Origin: Bacteroidales bacterium UBA1195
Lineage (GTDB): Bacteria > Bacteroidota > Bacteroidia > Bacteroidales > WCHB1-69
Assembly (NCBI GenBank): GCA_002309855.1
Contig: DBYD01000048.1
Span: forward strand, 31,894 to 41,763
Reading direction: 5' to 3'
Length of the DNA stretch: 9,870 nucleotides
Positions 6,445 through 9,870 of this stretch are shown here, one piece after another. The notes below the pieces were generated by a model. That model saw only the letters and a program-made list of their open reading frames with translations, made no database searches and was not told the origin of the DNA. The position numbers and the translations under genes were made by a program. Positions within the stretch are counted from its first letter, which is position 1. Each line of letters begins with the position of its first letter.

Positions 6445-7632
6445 CTAAAATCCTATGATATCAGTATATTTTACTATATGGACATTACTGTAATAAAACT
6501 GAAGAATCTCCTGAAAACCGTAACCGCTCCGGACCATCTGGATAGCCCCCTCCTGGCTTAGTCCCACACCGTGCCCGTAGCCCTTTCCGCTCAAACAGAC
6601 GCTGTCGCCCCCCTCCTGCGGCTGCACCGAAAAATAGGAGGAACGGAGTTTGAAATGGTTGCGCAGATTTTTTGTCGGGACGGTATCCTTGCCAATAACC
6701 CAATAGGCCATACGCTGAGGCTGTGAAAGATGTCGGATTGCCTGCTGCTTTTCAGCGGAACGATAGGAGGAACCATAGTTTGAAACGAAAAAGGCAGTCC
6801 ACTGGTCCGAATGGATATGTTTTTCCCACAAGTAGTTGCGTGCATCCATACTGAAAGAGTCCACCCTCGCCTGAAGATATGGGACAGAACGCTGCCAAAT
6901 GTCTCCGGCATCAACCGTCATCCCGCCGCTGTTCGAATGATAGGCCGGCGTGATCAGATGGTCCATACTGTCCACAATCACATCGCCGTATGTTTCAAAA
7001 GTGCCGCGCAGGATGTCCGCGTCCGTGCATTTTCCCTTATACGACTGGCAGTGCACCGCATCGCACATGTTGTATCCGTCCCTCAAGTGACGGTTAAGGT
7101 TGGCAAGACAATAGGTGCGTGCTGCCGTTGCCTGTATCTTGAAAAACTCCACATCGTTGGAGCTTCCGAACACCTCCGACTGCACCACCCCGGCAACATA
7201 TTTTTCCAGATCAATCCGATTGATCAGAAGCATCCCCTGCTGCACCGAAACCGACAGACGCTCCTCATAACTGCGCCTTTTGCTCCACTGGGGCAATTGC
7301 AGGGAAAAGACATTGCTGTAGCGCGTGCCTATCATGTCAACCTGCGAATAGGTGCCTATCAGCTCAATACCCTTTTCAACACGTATTTGGTTGTCATACA
7401 GGCTGAGTGTGACCGCCTCACCCGGCTTCAAATCCTCCTCGAAGACACGCGAATTGTCACACAGAAGCATATATTGGCCAGCTTCTGTTTTGAAAACCAC
7501 AGATTTGACATTAAATTCGGACAGAACACGCACCTTGACGTTGATGGCTTGCACAGTTTCCGTCCACATTAAAGACAACAGGAAGCACAATAGAAGGGAC
7601 CGAATCAATTTAATACACATAAACCTATTCAT
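6445..7632 (-). CDS. SpoIID/LytB-domain exported protein, putative peptidoglycan lytic enzyme
   Basis: A 395-residue protein with a signal peptide: Lys/Arg near the start, a hydrophobic core (about residues 9-23) and a probable cut after TVQA (26-29). It should act in the periplasm. The SpoIID/LytB domain covers about 130-390. Seen: IDLEKYVAGVVQSEV (140-154) with the expected catalytic Glu153, KIQATAARTYCL (166-177), AYHSNSGG (230-237) and GKGYGHGVGLSQEGAIQMV (349-367). SpoIID of spore formers is a lytic transglycosylase acting on glycan strands stripped of peptides; this lineage does not sporulate, so vegetative wall remodelling is the likeliest role (inference). Residues 30-130 are a beta-rich N-terminal part seen in Bacteroidota homologues. 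Met5 is a possible alternative start. It begins 6 bp after the adhesin stop and ends 2 bp before the DUF151 gene. Cys192 and Cys196, Cys175 and Cys202 could form disulfides after export. Confidence 0.9.
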   Translation of the reverse strand: MNRFMCIKLIRSLLLCFLLSLMWTETVQAINVKVRVLSEFNVKSVVFKTEAGQYMLLCDNSRVFEEDLKPGEAVTLSLYDNQIRVEKGIELIGTYSQVDMIGTRYSNVFSLQLPQWSKRRSYEERLSVSVQQGMLLINRIDLEKYVAGVVQSEVFGSSNDVEFFKIQATAARTYCLANLNRHLRDGYNMCDAVHCQSYKGKCTDADILRGTFETYGDVIVDSMDHLITPAYHSNSGGMTVDAGDIWQRSVPYLQARVDSFSMDARNYLWEKHIHSDQWTAFFVSNYGSSYRSAEKQQAIRHLSQPQRMAYWVIGKDTVPTKNLRNHFKLRSSYFSVQPQEGGDSVCLSGKGYGHGVGLSQEGAIQMVRSGYGFQEILQFYYSNVHIVKYTDIIGF

Positions 7633-7638
7633 CAGCTG

Positions 7639-9870
7639 TTACTTCACAACGGTCACATGCCCCACATACTCGTGCAGCTGTCCCGTAAAATCCTTTACTA
7701 TCAGTTTGTAGGAATAGACACTGGTGGTCGTCACCGGCTTGCCGCCGATTCGGCCGTCCCAGCGGTCGTCAGTCTTCTGAGTGTGGTACACCTGCTGGCC
7801 CCAGCGGTCATACAGCGTCAGGCTGTAACCCTCCTCCTGGTACTCCTGCATCACAGGGCCCCAGTCGTCGTTCAAGCCGTCACCGTTGGGCGTGAACGCG
7901 TTCGGTATGTACACGCTCAGCTCGTCATACACGTGGATGCGCTTCGTGATGGTGTCCCAGCAGCGGTTCACATCCTCCACACGCATCAGCACATAGTAGT
8001 CGCCAGGAGCCTCGTAGCTGTGGTACACCAGCTTCCCCACCTCCGTGCTGTTGTCGCCCAGGTCCCACTGCCACACGCTCAACGCGCCGCCGCCCGGCTT
8101 CGTGTTGTCAGACAAAGCGAACGTGTTGTTCGTCGCAACATTGTACGTCTTCGTCACAAAGTCCGCAACAGGACCCTCAACGAAGTCGACAACTATCTCC
8201 TTGCTCACAGTGCACGTGCCGTCGAAAACGGTCACAGTGTACGTCCCAGCCCGCAGGCCAGTCAGCTCAGGCGAGTTCTCGTCAACGTCCGCGGGCAGCC
8301 ACGAGTACTCGAAGTAGTCCGTGTCGCCCGTGACCGACACCAGGATGTGGCCGTCCATGCGGTCGCAGTACTCAGGCTCCAGCTCCGCCACAGTCACAAC
8401 CTGCGTCGCATGGTTGGTGATCGACAGAACCGTGTCGTAGGAGCACCCCAGATCGTCAGTCACACGAACCTGGTACGTCCCCGCAGGTATACCCGACAGC
8501 ACGTCTGTCTTGTTGCCCGTCCCGTCAGGGCTCCACTTGTACTCCAAAGGCTCCACACCGTTGATCGTGCGCACGTCTATCAACCCGTTCGACTGGTCGC
8601 ACGTCTCGTTCACCAACGTGTCAACCTCTATCGTCGGGTTCGGGATCGCTATAACCTCGTAGCTCGCCTTCATCGTGCAGCCCTCATTGTCCGTCACCAG
8701 AACCTCGTAGCGGCCGTCACGCAGACCATAGACGTCCTGCGTCGTGTCCGCTGACGGCGTGTCCCACAGGTACGTGTAGGGCACCGTGCCGCCCTCAACA
8801 GATATCTCTATCGAACCGTTCGGCTTCGCGCACCGCATGTTCACAAGCTTGTCCAAAGTTATCGTCATCGAGTCAGGCTGCATCACCTCAACAGTGTCGT
8901 AGTTCTTGCAGCCTATGTCATCCTCCGTGTACAGGTAGTACTTGCCAGCACGCAGGTTCTTCATCACGGCGTTAGCGTCCCCGCGAGACATGTCAGCCGT
9001 GCCGTAGCCCGTCCACGTGTACAGGTAAGGCTCCGTCCCGCCAGTCGTGCTGCGGATCGATATCGCACCCTTCGCGTCGTTGTAGCACGGCTCGTTCGTC
9101 ACCGCAAACACCGTGTGGAACGCGCGGTGCTCCGTGTTCGCCGTGTCATACCCGTAGCACCCGTTCGTGTCAGTCACACGGACCGCGTACGTCCCACCGC
9201 GGTCAATGATGATCGTGTCGTGGTGGTACTCCACTATACGCCCGCTGTCAACGGACGACCAGTAGTAGTCGTCGCCGCCCGTCGCCCACACCTGCGTCTC
9301 CTTGTACTTGCACATCGTCTCCTGACAGTATATCTTCGCGACAGGGTCCGGATAGTTGAACACACGCACAGACTGCGTGTCCGCGCACCCGTTCTTCGTG
9401 TTCACCGTCAGTAGTATCGTGTACAGGCCCGTGTCCTGGAACACGTACTTCACTATCGAGTCGTTGCTCGTGTACTCCGTCCCGTAGCCCTCCTTGCCGA
9501 TCTCCCACGTCCAGCTCGCAACAGTCGAGCCCGTAGCATAGGCCACCTGGATAAGAGTCACCTCATGGGCGCAGGTGTCAAGCGAGTGCATGAACTCCGG
9601 CGCTATCATCGTCTTCTGGATCACCGCAGCAAGCTTCGACGAGCAGCCGATCGCGGACATCAGTTCGCACGTATAGACAGTCCCGTCGGGCGGGTTCTGC
9701 GCGTTGTACTTCCGCGTCACGCCCACAACGTTGCCGCGGCTGTCGCGCCACGTGTACGACGTGAACCCGATCGGCGCAGTCAGACGCGCCACGTTCGAGC
9801 CCTCGCAGAACTGCACGTCGATGCTCATCGGCTGGCACTCGCCAACCATGTAGCTGTATCCGTAGTGACC
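7639..9870 (-). CDS. Large secreted SprB-repeat/PKD adhesin-like protein with CHU_C type IX secretion domain, C-terminal part (5' end outside window)
   Basis: The frame is open to the right edge, so this is the last ~743 residues of a longer protein; the Met codon at 9847-9849 is internal and is used here as residue 1. Order seen: an Ig/SprB-like module (up to ~82); a PKD-type domain (~83-168, ending in NGCADTQSV); a degenerate module (~169-245); four SprB-like repeats (246-325, 326-404, 405-480, 481-557), each with an N-terminal Cys, a G-x-x-PY/E-Y-x-W core and L-x-AG-x-Y-x-V-x-x-TD-x-x-GC end; a second PKD domain (558-642, WQWDLGDNS); and the CHU_C domain (643-736) with IPNAFTPNGDGLND and LYDRWGQQVY. 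By family knowledge it is exported by Sec, crosses the outer membrane by the type IX system and is displayed at or released from the surface, probably in adhesion, gliding or matrix. The ligand is unknown. Codon use differs from its neighbours. Confidence 0.92.
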   Translation of the reverse strand, partial: GHYGYSYMVGECQPMSIDVQFCEGSNVARLTAPIGFTSYTWRDSRGNVVGVTRKYNAQNPPDGTVYTCELMSAIGCSSKLAAVIQKTMIAPEFMHSLDTCAHEVTLIQVAYATGSTVASWTWEIGKEGYGTEYTSNDSIVKYVFQDTGLYTILLTVNTKNGCADTQSVRVFNYPDPVAKIYCQETMCKYKETQVWATGGDDYYWSSVDSGRIVEYHHDTIIIDRGGTYAVRVTDTNGCYGYDTANTEHRAFHTVFAVTNEPCYNDAKGAISIRSTTGGTEPYLYTWTGYGTADMSRGDANAVMKNLRAGKYYLYTEDDIGCKNYDTVEVMQPDSMTITLDKLVNMRCAKPNGSIEISVEGGTVPYTYLWDTPSADTTQDVYGLRDGRYEVLVTDNEGCTMKASYEVIAIPNPTIEVDTLVNETCDQSNGLIDVRTINGVEPLEYKWSPDGTGNKTDVLSGIPAGTYQVRVTDDLGCSYDTVLSITNHATQVVTVAELEPEYCDRMDGHILVSVTGDTDYFEYSWLPADVDENSPELTGLRAGTYTVTVFDGTCTVSKEIVVDFVEGPVADFVTKTYNVATNNTFALSDNTKPGGGALSVWQWDLGDNSTEVGKLVYHSYEAPGDYYVLMRVEDVNRCWDTITKRIHVYDELSVYIPNAFTPNGDGLNDDWGPVMQEYQEEGYSLTLYDRWGQQVYHTQKTDDRWDGRIGGKPVTTTSVYSYKLIVKDFTGQLHEYVGHVTVVK
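7642..7923 (-). other. CHU_C / gliding-motility-associated type-B T9SS C-terminal domain (coding segment)
   Basis: The last ~94 residues carry the complete signature: VYIPNAFTPNGDGLNDDW (residues 646-663 of the visible frame), SLTLYDRWGQQVYHT (676-690), DRWDGR (695-700), then YSYKLIVKDFTGQLHEYVGHVTVVK-type strands ending in VTVVK. This is the type-B class of type IX secretion signal, typical of SprB-like adhesins, and it implies that the organism has a T9SS. Confidence 0.92.
8179..9114 (-). repeat. Array of four tandem SprB-like repeats (coding)
   Basis: Four consecutive repeats of about 76-80 residues (nt 9114-8875, 8874-8638, 8637-8410, 8409-8179) share a Cys pair at residues 255/314, 340/391, 417/469 and 495/546 (spacing 59, 51, 52, 51), an aromatic YxW core and a C-terminal L/I-x-AG/DG-x-Y-x-V strand. 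They match the SprB repeat pattern. They are well diverged, so the array looks old and is not a recent duplication. A related but degenerate module lies just before the first repeat. Confidence 0.8.
8455..9195 (-). repeat. Pair of near-identical 27-bp segments inside the adhesin gene
   Basis: The segments at 8455-8481 and 9169-9195 match at 24 of 27 bases by eye, the first 12 being identical. They encode the equivalent V-R-V-T-D strand of two modules about 714 bp apart. Such DNA-level identity between otherwise diverged modules could reflect local gene conversion or shared codon bias. Confidence 0.55.

Noticed and set aside
6811..7572. Plus-strand open frame of 253 codons inside the SpoIID-like gene
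   Set aside because: Antisense shadow of a gene with intact SpoIID motifs and signal peptide.
7657..8754. Long plus-strand open frame (365 codons) antisense to the adhesin gene
   Set aside because: Its translation is a monotonous Arg/Val/His/Leu mix with no domain. It is explained by the C-ending codon bias of the minus-strand gene, whose SprB, PKD and CHU_C motifs are unmistakable.
9847..9849. ATG as the true start of the adhesin gene
   Set aside because: The frame continues upstream without a stop to the window edge, there is no signal peptide after this Met, and the codons before it read as ordinary protein.

Overview
The window looks like a stretch of a Bacteroidales (Bacteroidota) chromosome of moderate GC. 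The grounds are the fused SecD-SecF protein, the DUF4271 membrane protein beside a Bacteroidota-type uroporphyrinogen-III synthase, a bifunctional-nuclease/UVR protein, AT-rich leaders mostly lacking Shine-Dalgarno sequences, and a surface protein ending in the gliding-motility-associated (CHU_C) type IX secretion domain. Genus and family cannot be fixed from the sequence.

All eight protein genes lie on the minus strand, so transcription runs from high to low coordinates. In that order they are: (1) the 3' part of a large secreted SprB-repeat/PKD protein with a type-B T9SS C-terminal signal (its 5' end is outside the window); (2) a SpoIID/LytB-family exported peptidoglycan protein; (3) a DUF151 bifunctional-nuclease protein with a C-terminal UVR motif; (4) a DUF4271 integral membrane protein; (5) hemD; (6) rnpA; (7) the secDF fusion; (8) the 5' part of glyA (its 3' end is outside the window). 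Gaps are 6, 2, 3 and 24 bp, then a 4-bp ATGA overlap (hemD/rnpA), then 78 bp, then 18 bp. Only the 78-bp AT-rich spacer before secDF is large enough for an ordinary intergenic promoter. It carries a Bacteroidota-like -7 box and a tandem pair of TTTGCAAA palindromes. No intrinsic terminator, RNA gene, CRISPR array or insertion sequence was recognised, and there is no gene-free stretch longer than 78 bp.

The left part is core housekeeping: one-carbon/glycine metabolism, Sec-dependent export, RNase P protein and tetrapyrrole synthesis. The right part is envelope-related: a Sec/T9SS-exported adhesin-like protein followed almost without a gap by a peptidoglycan-acting SpoIID-like protein. The adhesin gene is the most distinctive item. 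It has at least four diverged SprB repeats, two PKD domains and a codon pattern visibly different from its neighbours. I found no clear case for a wholly new system. The points most worth a second look are the adhesin-SpoIID coupling without an adjacent PorP/SprF partner, the apparent absence of yidD after rnpA, and the symmetric elements in the secDF leader.
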